64,000 nt of DNA from Microcystis viridis FACHB-1342 (GTDB lineage: Bacteria > Cyanobacteriota > Cyanobacteriia > Cyanobacteriales > Microcystaceae), in contig NZ_JACJSV010000015.1 in the NCBI RefSeq assembly GCF_014698335.1, positions 1 to 64,000 on the forward strand. The letters run 5' to 3'. The notes below the pieces were generated by a model. The model made no database searches. It was not told the origin of the DNA and saw only the letters and a list, made by a program, of their open reading frames with translations. The translations under genes were made by a program, and so were the position numbers. Shown here piece by piece: positions 8,804 to 18,506 of this stretch (within the stretch, counting starts at the first letter, position 1; each line of letters begins with the position of its first letter).

Positions 8804-9865
8804 TTAATTAAGTTTAGCGAAAATCTGGCTAGAATCGATCGCTTCGTAGGGATAACCACTGGCATCTAAAAGGCTTTTTTCGGCGATTTCTCCTTCCTTA
8901 ACGATAATTAAGCGGTTTTTACCCCCGTAGGCCTTAATTGTGACAATTTCTAAAGCAAATAATCCTGGGGAGAAACAGGGATTTAAGGCCCCATCGTACT
9001 CGAATTTACTCTGCATTAACTGCAAAGCATAGACGCTACTGCTATCAAAGGGTGCTGCCTCCCGCAGGGTTTTGGCCCGCAGCACTGGGATTAAATCGCC
9101 AAAAGGAATAGAAATCGTTTGCCAAGTGCGATCAAGTGTATCAAAAGAATAACAGTAACCGATGCCGTCCCAACGTCCTTCACAACGCAGAATTAATTTA
9201 TAGCGTTTTCCGTCCCCTTGTACCTGTAATTCTATTCCCTCGTAGTTAGATAAATTTAGGGGAGGATTCAGGTTTCTGGTACGAACTGAGGCAAAACCGC
9301 CGTTATTTTCAGTTCTAACGATACCAGAAAAGAGAGCGCGTCCTCCGGTTAGGGTTATCTGACTCTCGCTCACTCCTCCCATTACCACATCATCCACCGC
9401 ACCCCAGATTTCTTTTATATCACTGCTGGGATTGCTAAAGTCAAAGAGGGTTTTTTCGGCGGTTATACCGGCATTTTTCAGTAAATCAAGTAAATTAGCT
9501 AAACTATGGCGGTTATTCTCCCCTTGACAGTAGATAATCTCATCAATCCCCATGAACAATTGCGGGGTTTCCAGAGTGAATAAATCGACATTTTCAGCAA
9601 ATAATTGACGTGCAGACTCGATATTATCGACTAAAGCGCGAATTTGATAGTTTTGCTGCTGTAGTTGAGCGATTACCTTTCTACCGATCGCGTTTTCACC
9701 ACCAATGACTAAAATAGTCTTCATGCCTTGCTCATTTGTTAGCTGAATTTTTTTATCTTCCCCGAAACCGAGCAGTTTTTGCAGACAACTCCAGAGGGGA
9801 ATACTATCAAAATAGTCCAGAGTTTGCCAAAATCTCTGAAAATCCCAGGTTTTTGACTCAGCCAT
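8804..9865 (-). CDS. CIA30-domain protein with N-terminal NAD(P)-binding segment
   Basis: After about 45 residues comes a Rossmann start (ILVIGGENAIGRKV), then a CIA30 domain from roughly residue 140 to 310 (WGAVDDVVMGGVSES, GGFASVRTRN, YALQLMQSKFEYDG). This SDR-plus-CIA30 layout is that of the HCF173-like family, which in plants and some cyanobacteria supports psbA translation and photosystem II biogenesis; the role here is inferred. The start ATG at 9865 is preceded by AAGGAGA. The SDR half is short, so the dinucleotide site may not be catalytic. Confidence 0.8.
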   Translation of the reverse strand: MAESKTWDFQRFWQTLDYFDSIPLWSCLQKLLGFGEDKKIQLTNEQGMKTILVIGGENAIGRKVIAQLQQQNYQIRALVDNIESARQLFAENVDLFTLETPQLFMGIDEIIYCQGENNRHSLANLLDLLKNAGITAEKTLFDFSNPSSDIKEIWGAVDDVVMGGVSESQITLTGGRALFSGIVRTENNGGFASVRTRNLNPPLNLSNYEGIELQVQGDGKRYKLILRCEGRWDGIGYCYSFDTLDRTWQTISIPFGDLIPVLRAKTLREAAPFDSSSVYALQLMQSKFEYDGALNPCFSPGLFALEIVTIKAYGGKNRLIIVKEGEIAEKSLLDASGYPYEAIDSSQIFAKLN

Positions 9866-10321
9866 AAATTTTATCTCCTTACTGCCATTAATTTTTATTT
9901 TATCGAGTTAATTTGGCTGTTTGAGATCAAAAGCTCTCCTGTAAAAATCAAAAATCTTCCGTTAGGTGAGGAAACTCCGAGACAGGAGGAGAAAAAAGAC
10001 AAGAGACAACTATCCTACCCATAAAACCGAAGATGATGTCAAATTTATCTGTGCTTTTAGATATTTTAACCCGATAGCGGCTCGAGAACTTACTTTTGCG
10101 GGAGGTCTATTAATTTTGGCTCTCTTATTCTTCGTCTGATCAGTTTAACTTAATATAGGAGCGATCGATCTTTGTGTCCTTTGTGTCTTTGTGGTTCGTT
10201 CTATTCGCTCGTACCCAGCAAACCCAAGAGGGCCTATTTTTGCTTTGTTCGATTCCATACTATCTAAGTTTCTAAGCTGATTCAAACTACTAATTTGCCA
10301 TAACCAGTCTAGGATAGCCAA
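9866..10321. other. Intergenic stretch with decayed sequence
   Basis: No gene is supported. It contains a frame on the plus strand that ends FNPIAARELTFAGGLLILALLFFV at about 10138, which looks like the hydrophobic tail of a lost protein, but it has no credible start. The phrase CCTTTGTGTCTTTGTGG at about 10177 is a motif commonly seen between genes in cyanobacteria. Confidence 0.4.
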
Positions 10322-10417
10322 CGGAAGGATGCTGCAAAAGTTGTGGAGTTAATTAACAATCATCCCCGAAAATGTCTTGACTATCGAACCCCCTTTGAGG
10401 TATTTTATCAAATATGA
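10322..10417 (+). pseudogene. IS30-family transposase C-terminal remnant
   Basis: Read from 10322, the frame gives a peptide with ELINNHPRKCLDYRTPFEVF and ends at TGA 10415-10417. NxRPRKxLxYRTPxEVF is the hallmark C-terminus of IS30 transposases. An in-frame stop lies just upstream and nothing else of the element is visible, so this is a short relic left before the TPR gene. Confidence 0.75.
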
Positions 10418-10470
10418 TCGAATAGTGATGCAATTCAGATTTGAGTTTACTACAAATTTTTTTAATCATC

Positions 10471-12798
10471 ATGCCACAACAATCCTTAATCCCTAAAACC
10501 CCGACAGAGCAAGCCATCCCCACTCCTGCGGCACAAAATAGTTTAAATGTCAAGCTTTTAAAAAAAATATTTCTATTTTCTCCCCTGTTATTTTGGGGAT
10601 TATTTGGTTTAGCAGTTAGCTCGGTGAGAGCAGTGGAAAACCTACAATGTCCTGTCATTTCTAAGGAAGAAGTTGATACTAATGCTCTCAAAAGAGAAAT
10701 TGCTAATTATTCGGCCACTCTGCGAGTCTATCCTAGCGATCTGGGTACGATTAAACTTTATCTTCAACGGGGAATAGCGCGAGAAAAAATCAATGATCAA
10801 AACGGTGCGATCGATGATTTTAGTCAATACATTTGGTATAGTAATTATCATGCTCCCGCCTTCAAAGATAGACAGTTACTAGCCCAAGCCTATTACCAAA
10901 GAGGTGTGTTAAAGTTAGCCATGGCCAAGGATCAGCGTCAGCTAAAATTATTAGAAGCTGCTCGCTCAGATTTTCAGCAAGCCTTTAAATATAATCCCAA
11001 TAAAAGTGAAGTTTACTTTAACCTAGCAATTATTGCCTCTTTGCTCAATCATCAATCCTTAGCTTTAGATTATTACCAGCGTTTCATCGGTTATGAAACT
11101 GAGAATTATCGCGGCTATTATCATCGAGGAAACCTTTACTCTCACTTAGGCAATTATGCGGCGGCTATCAAAGATTATAATCTGGCCATTTCATACCAAC
11201 CCGATCTAATTGAAGGCTATTATAATCGGGCCATAGCTTTAGAAAAAATAGGCGGCAAAAGAGAGGCTTTTAAGGATTATAAAATCGTTTTAAAATGCTC
11301 ACCTAACTTATTTTTAGCCAAGAATGCTCCTAGCAGTTATCAAAACCGTGCCAGAGTACAAATTGAAATGGCTGACGAAGAAGTAGAATTAGCCAATTTA
11401 TCAAATAATTCCCCCGAAGGATATCAAACAGCGATCGAGTATTATAATGGAGCAATTGAAGACTTAGCACTTGTTATCCGTTTTAATCCTAACTACGATA
11501 AAGTTCCCCATGCTAGAGCATTTCTTAAACGGGGTTATGCTCACCTACGACTCAACAATAATCAAGGGGCAATTCAAGATTATAACGAAGCAATTTATCT
11601 GCAACCTCAAGACGCAAAAGCCTATGTATATCGCGGGTTAATGCGAGCCAATAAATATCAAGAATACGCAGGAGCTTTAGAGGATTTTACTGCGGCAGTG
11701 GCACGAGATCGTCATGATGCAGCCGCTTACTATCATCGGGGATTAGTGCTGTATAAATTGGGGCGTTATCAGGAAGCTTTAGATAATTATAATATTGCCT
11801 TAGCCCAAGATGATCGGATTAATACACCTAGTTTTACTTCTCGCTCTGTCTGTAGCGAAAATATCCAAGAATCTGCCGACAAAAATTATTTTTATAACTC
11901 CAGAGAAACCGATTTTCGTCCTAATTATAACGTCTCTTGTCATGCTCAAGCCCGGGGAGATGCTTATTTTGCTCTGAAAAATTTTGCCGCGGCCGAAAGA
12001 GATTATACTACTTATATAGTTGCCCATCCTAACGATCCAGAAGGGTATCATAAACGGGCCAATGCGCGTTTTGAAAAAGGGGATAAACAGGGAGCGATCG
12101 AGGATTATAATGTATTTCTACAAAAAGTCCGCGATGCGAGAATTTTCTATAGTCGTGGTAATAGTAGCGCTGACGTGGGAGATGATCAAGGAGCGATTAC
12201 AGATTATCTGCAATCTTTGAGCATTAGTCCTATCGATGTGACAGTGTATAGTAATCGGGGAAATGCACGCACGGATACCGCTACTATTCCCGATAATGTA
12301 CAAGTAACACCGAGAATATCGGAGAATCCGATCGCCTATAATAATCGTGGTATTATTCGACGACAAACTGGTGATAAAGAGGGTGCTTTAGAGGATTTAG
12401 ATAGGGCAATCAGCTTGAATTCCAATAACCCAATCGCCTATAATAACCGGGGAGTTATTCGCTTTGATTTGGGAGATAATGCCGGTGCTTTGGAGGATTT
12501 AAATATGGCTATTGCTCTCCAGTCTAACTATGCTGAAGCTTACTATAATCGAGGTTTAGTTAAGGAAAAAATGGGCGATAAGAAGGGAGCGATTGCGGAT
12601 TATCAATTAGCAATTACTTATCGTCCCAATTATGGCGAAGCTTATTATAACTTGGCTCTTGCCACCTACGATGATAAAAATCCTAGTAGTCGAGTAGGGA
12701 GTCTTAACTATTTGCAAAAAGCCGCTAATGCTTTGATAAAAACTGGTAATTTAGAACTGTATGAACGCGCGGTAGAATGGATGTTAAAAATGCAGTAA
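10471..12798 (+). CDS. Large TPR-repeat protein, probably exported
   Basis: A 775-residue protein made almost wholly of tetratricopeptide repeats: many copies of A-Y-x-N-R-G-x-x-x-x-x-x-G-D-x-x-G-A-I-x-D-Y. The best copies lie in the last third (IAYNNRGVIRFDLGDNAGAL). The N-terminus has a hydrophobic segment at about residues 30-55 ending SSVRA, consistent with a signal peptide or anchor, which would place the repeats outside the cytoplasmic membrane. The ATG at 10471 is preferred to the TTG at 10441. TPR proteins are scaffolds for protein complexes; the partner is unknown. An IS30 relic lies 53 bases upstream. Confidence 0.8.
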   Translation: MPQQSLIPKTPTEQAIPTPAAQNSLNVKLLKKIFLFSPLLFWGLFGLAVSSVRAVENLQCPVISKEEVDTNALKREIANYSATLRVYPSDLGTIKLYLQRGIAREKINDQNGAIDDFSQYIWYSNYHAPAFKDRQLLAQAYYQRGVLKLAMAKDQRQLKLLEAARSDFQQAFKYNPNKSEVYFNLAIIASLLNHQSLALDYYQRFIGYETENYRGYYHRGNLYSHLGNYAAAIKDYNLAISYQPDLIEGYYNRAIALEKIGGKREAFKDYKIVLKCSPNLFLAKNAPSSYQNRARVQIEMADEEVELANLSNNSPEGYQTAIEYYNGAIEDLALVIRFNPNYDKVPHARAFLKRGYAHLRLNNNQGAIQDYNEAIYLQPQDAKAYVYRGLMRANKYQEYAGALEDFTAAVARDRHDAAAYYHRGLVLYKLGRYQEALDNYNIALAQDDRINTPSFTSRSVCSENIQESADKNYFYNSRETDFRPNYNVSCHAQARGDAYFALKNFAAAERDYTTYIVAHPNDPEGYHKRANARFEKGDKQGAIEDYNVFLQKVRDARIFYSRGNSSADVGDDQGAITDYLQSLSISPIDVTVYSNRGNARTDTATIPDNVQVTPRISENPIAYNNRGIIRRQTGDKEGALEDLDRAISLNSNNPIAYNNRGVIRFDLGDNAGALEDLNMAIALQSNYAEAYYNRGLVKEKMGDKKGAIADYQLAITYRPNYGEAYYNLALATYDDKNPSSRVGSLNYLQKAANALIKTGNLELYERAVEWMLKMQ

Positions 12799-13182
12799 TT
12801 TGTCTAAAAAATAAGCTCATTTTTGACAAAGGCTTCAAGATTTTATCATTGATTAGCTTTCTTGCATAATTAATTTTTGGGGGGTCAAAAGGCTCCCAGA
12901 AAAAATCTGGCAATTCTCCCCCCGAAAAAGAAGGCTATAAACTAAGTACATGAAAGCTTTTAGCTGAACAAATTAGGTTTTATAGCAATTCCATTTGATA
13001 CGTAAATAGAGCTTGCTATGGTAAAATAAAAACGGTTCTTCGGTTTGTGTTATGCAATGGACGGGGGTTATAATAGATGTAACCCTTATATAGAAAGACA
13101 TTTGGCAATTTTTGTCAATTGTTTTTGATCTAGAGCGAACTAATCAATTAAGTCTCTTGCCAGATAAGGATTTAGTCGATTT
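12799..13182. other. Intergenic stretch without a clear gene
   Basis: It contains a C/G-run inverted segment (TTTTGGGGGGTC ... CTCCCCCCGAAAA, about 12876-12925) and a small hairpin GGGTTA/TAACCC at about 13065-13085. A plus-strand frame from about 13100 (DIWQFLSIVFDLERTNQLS) looks protein-like but is closed by a stop on the left. I see no supported gene. Confidence 0.4.
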
Positions 13183-13398
13183 ATGTCCCCCTATCGAACC
13201 ATACCAAGTAACGAAGAACCTTTCTATCCAGCCGTGATTAATTACAAGAATACGCAAGAGGCTAATCAGCAAATACCGCAAGTACCGCAAGAGATGAAGA
13301 ATAAAGCTAAGGCAGTCAATATTAATCAGTGGTGTCCTCGTCGAGAGTTAAAACCAGTGGAAGACCCGAAAATTTACGATTACATAGAATGTAAGTGA
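13183..13398 (+). CDS. Short ORF of doubtful status
   Basis: A 71-residue frame starting MSPYRTIPSNEEPFY and ending PKIYDYIECK. Its composition is soluble and protein-like, but I recognise no family and see no ribosome-binding site. It lies in a decayed intergenic stretch and is convergent with another short frame on the minus strand. It may be a real small protein or a relic. Confidence 0.3.
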   Translation: MSPYRTIPSNEEPFYPAVINYKNTQEANQQIPQVPQEMKNKAKAVNINQWCPRRELKPVEDPKIYDYIECK

Positions 13399-13403
13399 GT
13401 GAA

Positions 13404-13574
13404 TTACTGAATATTAACTTCGAGATATTGAGGTCGATAAGTACGAACGTAATTCAACACCTGGTCGAGATCCGCTCGGTTGGTCAGGGCGATACACCAT
13501 GAGGTTCCGTCTTCGCCATTGGGTTTTTCAAAGGACGGATCGTAGTGACCCACATTCCGCACCCTAAGTGTCAC
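13404..13574 (-). CDS. Short ORF, possibly the C-terminal relic of a gene
   Basis: Read on the minus strand from a GTG at 13574, this gives 56 residues: VTLRVRNVGHYDPSFEKP, then GEDGTSWCIALTNRADLDQ, then VLNYVRTYRPQYLEVNIQ and a stop. The alternation of beta-like and helical stretches and the codon choice look like genuine coding sequence. I do not recognise the family. A TAA three codons upstream of the GTG limits the frame, so this is either a small gene with a GTG start or the tail of a truncated one. Confidence 0.4.
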   Translation of the reverse strand: MTLRVRNVGHYDPSFEKPNGEDGTSWCIALTNRADLDQVLNYVRTYRPQYLEVNIQ

Positions 13575-13624
13575 AACGTCTTAAAAGAGGAAGGGGCGTG
13601 AGCCAAAATACTTATCTAGAGGAG

Positions 13625-13718
13625 TTATACCATTTTTCTTTATTCGCGTCACAACGAATGCAGGCTTGGCAAGCATTCGAGCGTGGATGTCTGTCATGGA
13701 TTTAGAAATTTGGTATAA
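13625..13718. repeat. Possible small inverted-repeat element
   Basis: The segment is bounded by TTATACCATTTTT and AAATTTGGTATAA, an imperfect inverted pair sharing TTATACCA, 94 bases overall. A small MITE is possible. I saw no second copy in the window. Confidence 0.35.
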
Positions 13719-13900
13719 TCTTACCGTTTTCTACCCCCGAGGAAATTCCCCTTCCGGCAGCAGAATGCGGCCTTGACAAATTAACCGTGATCCGGTATGT
13801 GTGGGAAAATTGTCTTAAAATATTATCTACGCTGCTACTATCACTAAACTAGAAAATTAAAGAGCGCATTAGCTTAATCCTTCTCAAAAGTTAAAATTCT

Positions 13901-14503
13901 ATGGCTGAAAGCTTGAACCATAAATCCGAAAAACCTTCTCCCCCTCCCGTACCCCAAGAAAATCCTTGGCTAGAAGCAGTTAAAACCATTGTCACGGCTG
14001 GAATTTTGGCCTTTGGCATCCGCACTTTTGTGGCTGAGGCCCGTTATATTCCCTCTTCTTCCATGGAACCCACTCTCCAGATTAATGATCGCCTAATTAT
14101 CGAGAAAGTTAGCTATCATTTTCAGAAGCCAGAACGGGGTGATATAGTGGTTTTTAGTCCGACAGCCGCTCTAAAAGCTCAAAATTTTCAGGATGCTTTT
14201 ATTAAACGGGTGATTGGACTGCCGGGGGATAAGGTGCAAGTCAAAAACGGTTTAGTTTACGTCAACGGTAAAGTTTTAGCGGAAAAGTATATCGCCGAAG
14301 AACCTAATTATACTTACGGACCGGTGACAGTTCCCCCCGATCAATATCTGGTTTTGGGCGATAATCGCAATAATAGTTATGATTCCCACGCTTGGGGCTT
14401 CGTTCCCCGGGAAAACTTAATCGGTCGCGCCGTGGTGCGTTTTTGGCCCTTCAATCGTCTGGGAGGATTTGATAACCCCGACGCTGCCACAAATCAGAAT
14501 TAA
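13901..14503 (+). CDS. lepB: Signal peptidase I
   Basis: LepB removes signal peptides from exported proteins at the outer face of the cytoplasmic and thylakoid membranes. The 200-residue protein has one N-terminal membrane helix (about 25-44), the catalytic Ser54 in PSSSMEPTL and the catalytic Lys102 in [12 protein letters not shown]. The conserved [16 protein letters not shown] lies near the C-terminus. The length suits the compact one-helix type. The start is an ATG at 13901. It is convergent with prs, with a shared hairpin between. Confidence 0.92.
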   Translation: MAESLNHKSEKPSPPPVPQENPWLEAVKTIVTAGILAFGIRTFVAEARYIPSSSMEPTLQINDRLIIEKVSYHFQKPERGDIVVFSPTAALKAQNFQDAFIKRVIGLPGDKVQVKNGLVYVNGKVLAEKYIAEEPNYTYGPVTVPPDQYLVLGDNRNNSYDSHAWGFVPRENLIGRAVVRFWPFNRLGGFDNPDAATNQN

Positions 14504-14528
14504 TGTCAACAAAATAAATATAAAAATT

Positions 14529-14546
14529 CCCCCTAAAACTAGGGGG
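14529..14546 (-). terminator. Hairpin terminator for prs
   Basis: A perfect stem CCCCCTA/TAGGGGG with an AAAC loop lies between the convergent lepB and prs stops. On the minus strand it is followed by AATTTTTA, which suits factor-independent termination of prs. It may also slow readthrough from lepB. Confidence 0.7.
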
Positions 14547-14556
14547 ATTCGGCCAT

Positions 14557-15549
14557 CTATTTGAACATATTACTCACGGAATTGTCCTCATGGATGCGCC
14601 ATATTGCCTCACCCAGAATCGGGGCAACCGGCAAGACTTTCAGTTGCGGGAAAAAATGGTCTTGTGGGACGGGAATCGTGTTAGTAACGATCACTTCCTC
14701 GACTATGCCACTGGATAAACGCTCGATCGCAGGACCGGAAAAAACCGGATGGGTGGCACAAGCATAAACCTGCCGCGCCCCTTTGGCTTTCAGTAACTGC
14801 GCCCCTTGAGCGATCGTACCAGCCGTATCGATCATATCATCGACTAAAACCGCCGTTTTATCCTTAACATCGCCGATCAAGTTCATCACTTCCGCCACAT
14901 TATGGGTTTGCCGGCGTTTATCAATAATTGCTAGGGGCGCATCACTGAGTTTTTTGGCAAAAGCCCGCGCCCTAGCCACCCCACCCACATCGGGAGAAAC
15001 CACCACGATATCGGGTAATTTTTTACTGAGAAGATAGTCCACCACCACTGGGGAACCGTAAACGTGATCGAAGGGAATATCGAAATAACCTTGAATTTGG
15101 GACGAATGCAAATCCATGGCCAACACGCGACTTGCCCCCGCTTCCGTGATCAGATTAGCCACCAGTTTAGCGGCGATCGATTCCCGGCCGGCGGTTTTGC
15201 GATCGGCGCGAGCATAACCATAATAGGGAATTACGGCGGTAATTTGTCGGGCAGAAGCACGACGACAGGCATCAATCATGATTAACAATTCCATCAAGTG
15301 ATCGTTGACGGGATTGCAACAGGGTTGAATTAAATAGACATCACAGCCCCGGATCGATTCCTGAATCTGGATGTACAATTCACCATCGGCGAAACGTTTA
15401 CGAATCATCGGACCCACATCCATACCCAGATAACGGGCCACCTCTTGGGCGAGAGATACATTAGCGGATCCCGAAAAGAGACGCAGACGATTGCTGTCCG
15501 ACGCGGCGGGAAACATCGGATGTCGCATCAAAGTAGCAGAATAGCTCAC
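14557..15549 (-). CDS. prs: Ribose-phosphate pyrophosphokinase (PRPP synthetase)
   Basis: Prs makes PRPP from ribose 5-phosphate and ATP for nucleotide, histidine, tryptophan and NAD synthesis. The 330-residue protein carries RLRLFSGSANVSLAQEVARYLG at the start, the ATP/cation region DLHSSQIQGYFDIP and the PRPP-binding loop VVLVDDMIDTAGT. KRFADGELYIQIQESIRG is the family's substrate loop. The length is standard. The start is an ATG at 15549. A hairpin terminator follows the stop. Confidence 0.95.
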   Translation of the reverse strand: MSYSATLMRHPMFPAASDSNRLRLFSGSANVSLAQEVARYLGMDVGPMIRKRFADGELYIQIQESIRGCDVYLIQPCCNPVNDHLMELLIMIDACRRASARQITAVIPYYGYARADRKTAGRESIAAKLVANLITEAGASRVLAMDLHSSQIQGYFDIPFDHVYGSPVVVDYLLSKKLPDIVVVSPDVGGVARARAFAKKLSDAPLAIIDKRRQTHNVAEVMNLIGDVKDKTAVLVDDMIDTAGTIAQGAQLLKAKGARQVYACATHPVFSGPAIERLSSGIVEEVIVTNTIPVPQDHFFPQLKVLPVAPILGEAIWRIHEDNSVSNMFK

Positions 15550-15732
15550 AGCAGATTCTTTACCCTCAAACTCAAGGCACTTTTTTCTATCATCTCAGTT
15601 TTGTTGAAAATCTGAGTGGATTTCTTTGTTAGATCTCAATCATAAACAATTACCGATCATTTTCGAGCCGTTGCAGCCCCTTTTAGCAGCAACGGCCATG
15701 GCAAAATTGCCGCCGGATTTTGTCAAAACCGA

Positions 15733-17526
15733 TTAACGTTTGGCTAACTTTTTCACCGGTAATTTACGCAGACGGATCGATTTCGGGGTAATTTCCACCA
15801 ACTCATCTGGTCCAATGTATTCGAGGGCGCGTTCGAGACTCATATCCACGGGGGATTGTAACTGAACCAATTCATCCCCGGTGGCGGAACGATGGTTAGT
15901 TAACTGTTTAGTTTTACAGATATTGATCTCCACGTCTTGAGGCCGGTTACTTTCGCCGATAATCATGTTTTTATACACTTTTGTCCCCGGAGTAATAAAG
16001 AATACCCCCCGGTCTTCGGCGTTTTTGAGGGAGTAGAAAGTGGCCACTCCTTCCTCAAAGGCAGTAATCACACCATTGTAACGGGTGGCTAATTCCCCGG
16101 AGAAAGGACGATATTCGAGAAAACTATGGTTCATAATCCCCTCACCGCGACTCAGACGGATAAATTCGCCCCGGAAACCGATTAAACCCCGGGCCGGAAT
16201 CACGAATTCCAATTGAGTACGGCCATTGCTGCCCGTCTGCATATCCTGCATTTCCCCTTTCCGTTGGCCGAGACGTTCGATACTGGAACCCACCGCTTCT
16301 TCGGGTACATCTAAAACGAGGTATTCGTAGGGTTCGCAGGGTTGACCGTTAATTTCGCGATAGATAACCTGCGGCTGCGATACTTGGAATTCGTAGCCTT
16401 CCCGACGCATGGTTTCGATGAGAATGCCTAAATGTAGTTCTCCCCGGCCCGAAACCAGGAATTTCTCGGCAGAATCACTTTCTTCCACCCGTAGGGCGAC
16501 GTTAGTTTCTAATTCTCGCATGAGACGATCGCGAATTTGCCGCGAGGTGACGAAAGTGCCTTCCTGACCGGCAAAGGGAGAATCGTTCACCGAGAAGGTC
16601 ATTTGTAGGGTCGGTTCATCGACTTTAATTAGGGGTAAAGCTTGCGGGTCATCGGCTAAAGTTACGGTTTCCCCGATGTTAGCGTCGGCAAAACCAGCCA
16701 CAGCGACGATATTACCGGCGCTGGACTCGTTTAATTCCACCCGTTTGAGGCCTTCAAAACCAAGAAGTTTTGTTATTTTACCCTTGACAATTGCGCCCGT
16801 ATCCTTTACTAAAGCAGCCTGTTGACCAGCTTTAATTACGCCGTTATGGATGCGGCCGATAACGATGCGTCCTAAGTATTCCGAATAATCGAGGGTGGTT
16901 ACTTGCAGCTGTAGGGGTTTGTTAACGTCCCCGGCCGGCGGTGGAACGTGGTGTAAAATCGCCTCAAACAGGGGCTGCATATCTTTGTCTTCATCTTCGA
17001 GGCTTTCTTTGGCGAATCCTTGCATCCCGGAAGCGAACAGAGTAGTAAAATCACATTGGTCGTCATCAGCACCCAGTTCCACAAACAGATCGAAAACTTT
17101 GTCCACGGCTAGGTTAGGATCCACGTTAGGGCGATCGATTTTATTAACCACGACAATTGGTCTTAATCCCTTTTCTAGGGCTTTTTTCAGCACAAAACGC
17201 GTCTGGGGCATCGGCCCCTCGTTAGCATCGACAATCAGGATACAACCGTCCACCATACCTAAAACCCGTTCCACTTCGCCACCAAAGTCGGCGTGACCGG
17301 GAGTATCGACGATGTTAATCAGGGTGTCTTGGTAACGAACGGCGGTGTTTTTGGCCAGAATGGTGATACCGCGCTCTCTTTCCAGGTCATTGGAATCCAT
17401 GACGCAGGTGGGTACATCTTCCCCTTCTCGAAAGATTCCCGACTGTTTGAGGAGTGCATCGACGAGGGTGGTTTTCCCGTGGTCAACGTGAGCAATGATA
17501 GCAACGTTACGGATAGGCAGAGACAT
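15733..17526 (-). CDS. typA: Ribosome-binding GTPase TypA/BipA
   Basis: TypA is a translational GTPase of the EF-G/LepA group that acts on ribosomes under stress and low temperature. The 597-residue protein has G1 [16 protein letters not shown]2 around [13 protein letters not shown]3 [14 protein letters not shown] and G4 VVNKIDRP. Next come the beta-barrel domain II and the BipA-specific C-terminal part ending in [16 protein letters not shown]. The length fits the family. The start is an ATG at 17526. About 180 bases of spacer with no gene separate it from prs. Confidence 0.95.
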   Translation of the reverse strand: MSLPIRNVAIIAHVDHGKTTLVDALLKQSGIFREGEDVPTCVMDSNDLERERGITILAKNTAVRYQDTLINIVDTPGHADFGGEVERVLGMVDGCILIVDANEGPMPQTRFVLKKALEKGLRPIVVVNKIDRPNVDPNLAVDKVFDLFVELGADDDQCDFTTLFASGMQGFAKESLEDEDKDMQPLFEAILHHVPPPAGDVNKPLQLQVTTLDYSEYLGRIVIGRIHNGVIKAGQQAALVKDTGAIVKGKITKLLGFEGLKRVELNESSAGNIVAVAGFADANIGETVTLADDPQALPLIKVDEPTLQMTFSVNDSPFAGQEGTFVTSRQIRDRLMRELETNVALRVEESDSAEKFLVSGRGELHLGILIETMRREGYEFQVSQPQVIYREINGQPCEPYEYLVLDVPEEAVGSSIERLGQRKGEMQDMQTGSNGRTQLEFVIPARGLIGFRGEFIRLSRGEGIMNHSFLEYRPFSGELATRYNGVITAFEEGVATFYSLKNAEDRGVFFITPGTKVYKNMIIGESNRPQDVEINICKTKQLTNHRSATGDELVQLQSPVDMSLERALEYIGPDELVEITPKSIRLRKLPVKKLAKR

Positions 17527-17677
17527 AAAATATTGAAGTAGTCTTAGGTTTATTTTTACGAGTAAACATTTCTTAAAATTCTAGCTTAGACTGACCAGCA
17601 CCGTTAGCAAATCTTTATTTTTCCTTGGTTTCCCATCAGCAAGCTCTACTGATTACTGTTGACAGACTCCCCAAACC

Positions 17678-18382
17678 CTAGGCAAGCAACCCACCCTCGG
17701 ATGAGTCGAGACGATAGAAAAGACGACTGGAGGCAGGGGGTAGGGGTAAATTGAAGCTAGAGTGAAAATCCTCTTGAACTTTATAGGTTAACCGGGGGGA
17801 AACTTGGCGAACAATTTGCGTCAACAGTTTATCACCAGTTTTTTGGAGAATGGGACGGGGAATCTTATAAATAAACTTGGGAAACTTAACCATAACATCC
17901 ATACGCAGTTCCCAGGTGACTTGGGTGATAACCGCCGGAATATCCCGTCCCTGTTGCCGAAAAATTGCCTCAATTTCCTGACTAGGAGAAGATAGGGGCA
18001 TTTCCTCTAGTTTCATAATTGCCTGATAATCCACTAGATAGCCCAAAAACGGTTGATCGGGAATGGGAACACTACGAGTATGATAGACTCCATTGACGGG
18101 CAGCTCTAGAACCACAGCGATTTTCGGCTCCAGTTCATAGCCAAAAGCACCATATTTACCGATGGTGATGATATAACCATTGTCACCGAAGGGCAGAGTT
18201 TTCATCGGTTCGGCACAACGACAAAACCAACCCTCGTGAGCGCGGAGATAATCGGCAACCTTGTCCTGATTGCTATACATATCCATAGAGCCGGCAAAAT
18301 GGGTTTGAAAACCGAGAAATTGATTGTCTTCTTTGACTTCTACAGATTCGCGAGCTAGGGAGTTAATGGGGGGACACTGCAT
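17678..18382 (-). CDS. DUF1997 family protein
   Basis: A 234-residue soluble protein conserved in cyanobacteria and plants. Recognisable parts are FQTHFAGSMDMYSNQDKVADYL near the start, CAEPMKTLPFGDNGYIITIGKYGAFGYELEP, and MVKFPKFIYKIPRPILQKTGD near the end. The fold resembles SRPBCC-type lipid-binding domains, which is an inference. No enzymatic function is known to me. It is encoded 151 bases beyond typA on the same strand and is divergent from the reductase gene at 18507. Confidence 0.75.
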   Translation of the reverse strand: MQCPPINSLARESVEVKEDNQFLGFQTHFAGSMDMYSNQDKVADYLRAHEGWFCRCAEPMKTLPFGDNGYIITIGKYGAFGYELEPKIAVVLELPVNGVYHTRSVPIPDQPFLGYLVDYQAIMKLEEMPLSSPSQEIEAIFRQQGRDIPAVITQVTWELRMDVMVKFPKFIYKIPRPILQKTGDKLLTQIVRQVSPRLTYKVQEDFHSSFNLPLPPASSRLFYRLDSSEGGLLA

Positions 18383-18506
18383 GACTTATAAACCTGGCAA
18401 ATGATAGTGTTAGAAACATTTGGGGATTAACCGCCAAAGGATCAGGGAAATTTGTAGAATCGAGATTAGTGTAACGTATTGTTAAAAACTATTAGGTCAA
18501 GAAGCG

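Noticed and set aside
9990-10140. Plus-strand frame ending in a hydrophobic tail
   Set aside because: There is no credible start codon or ribosome-binding site, and only the final 25 residues look protein-like.
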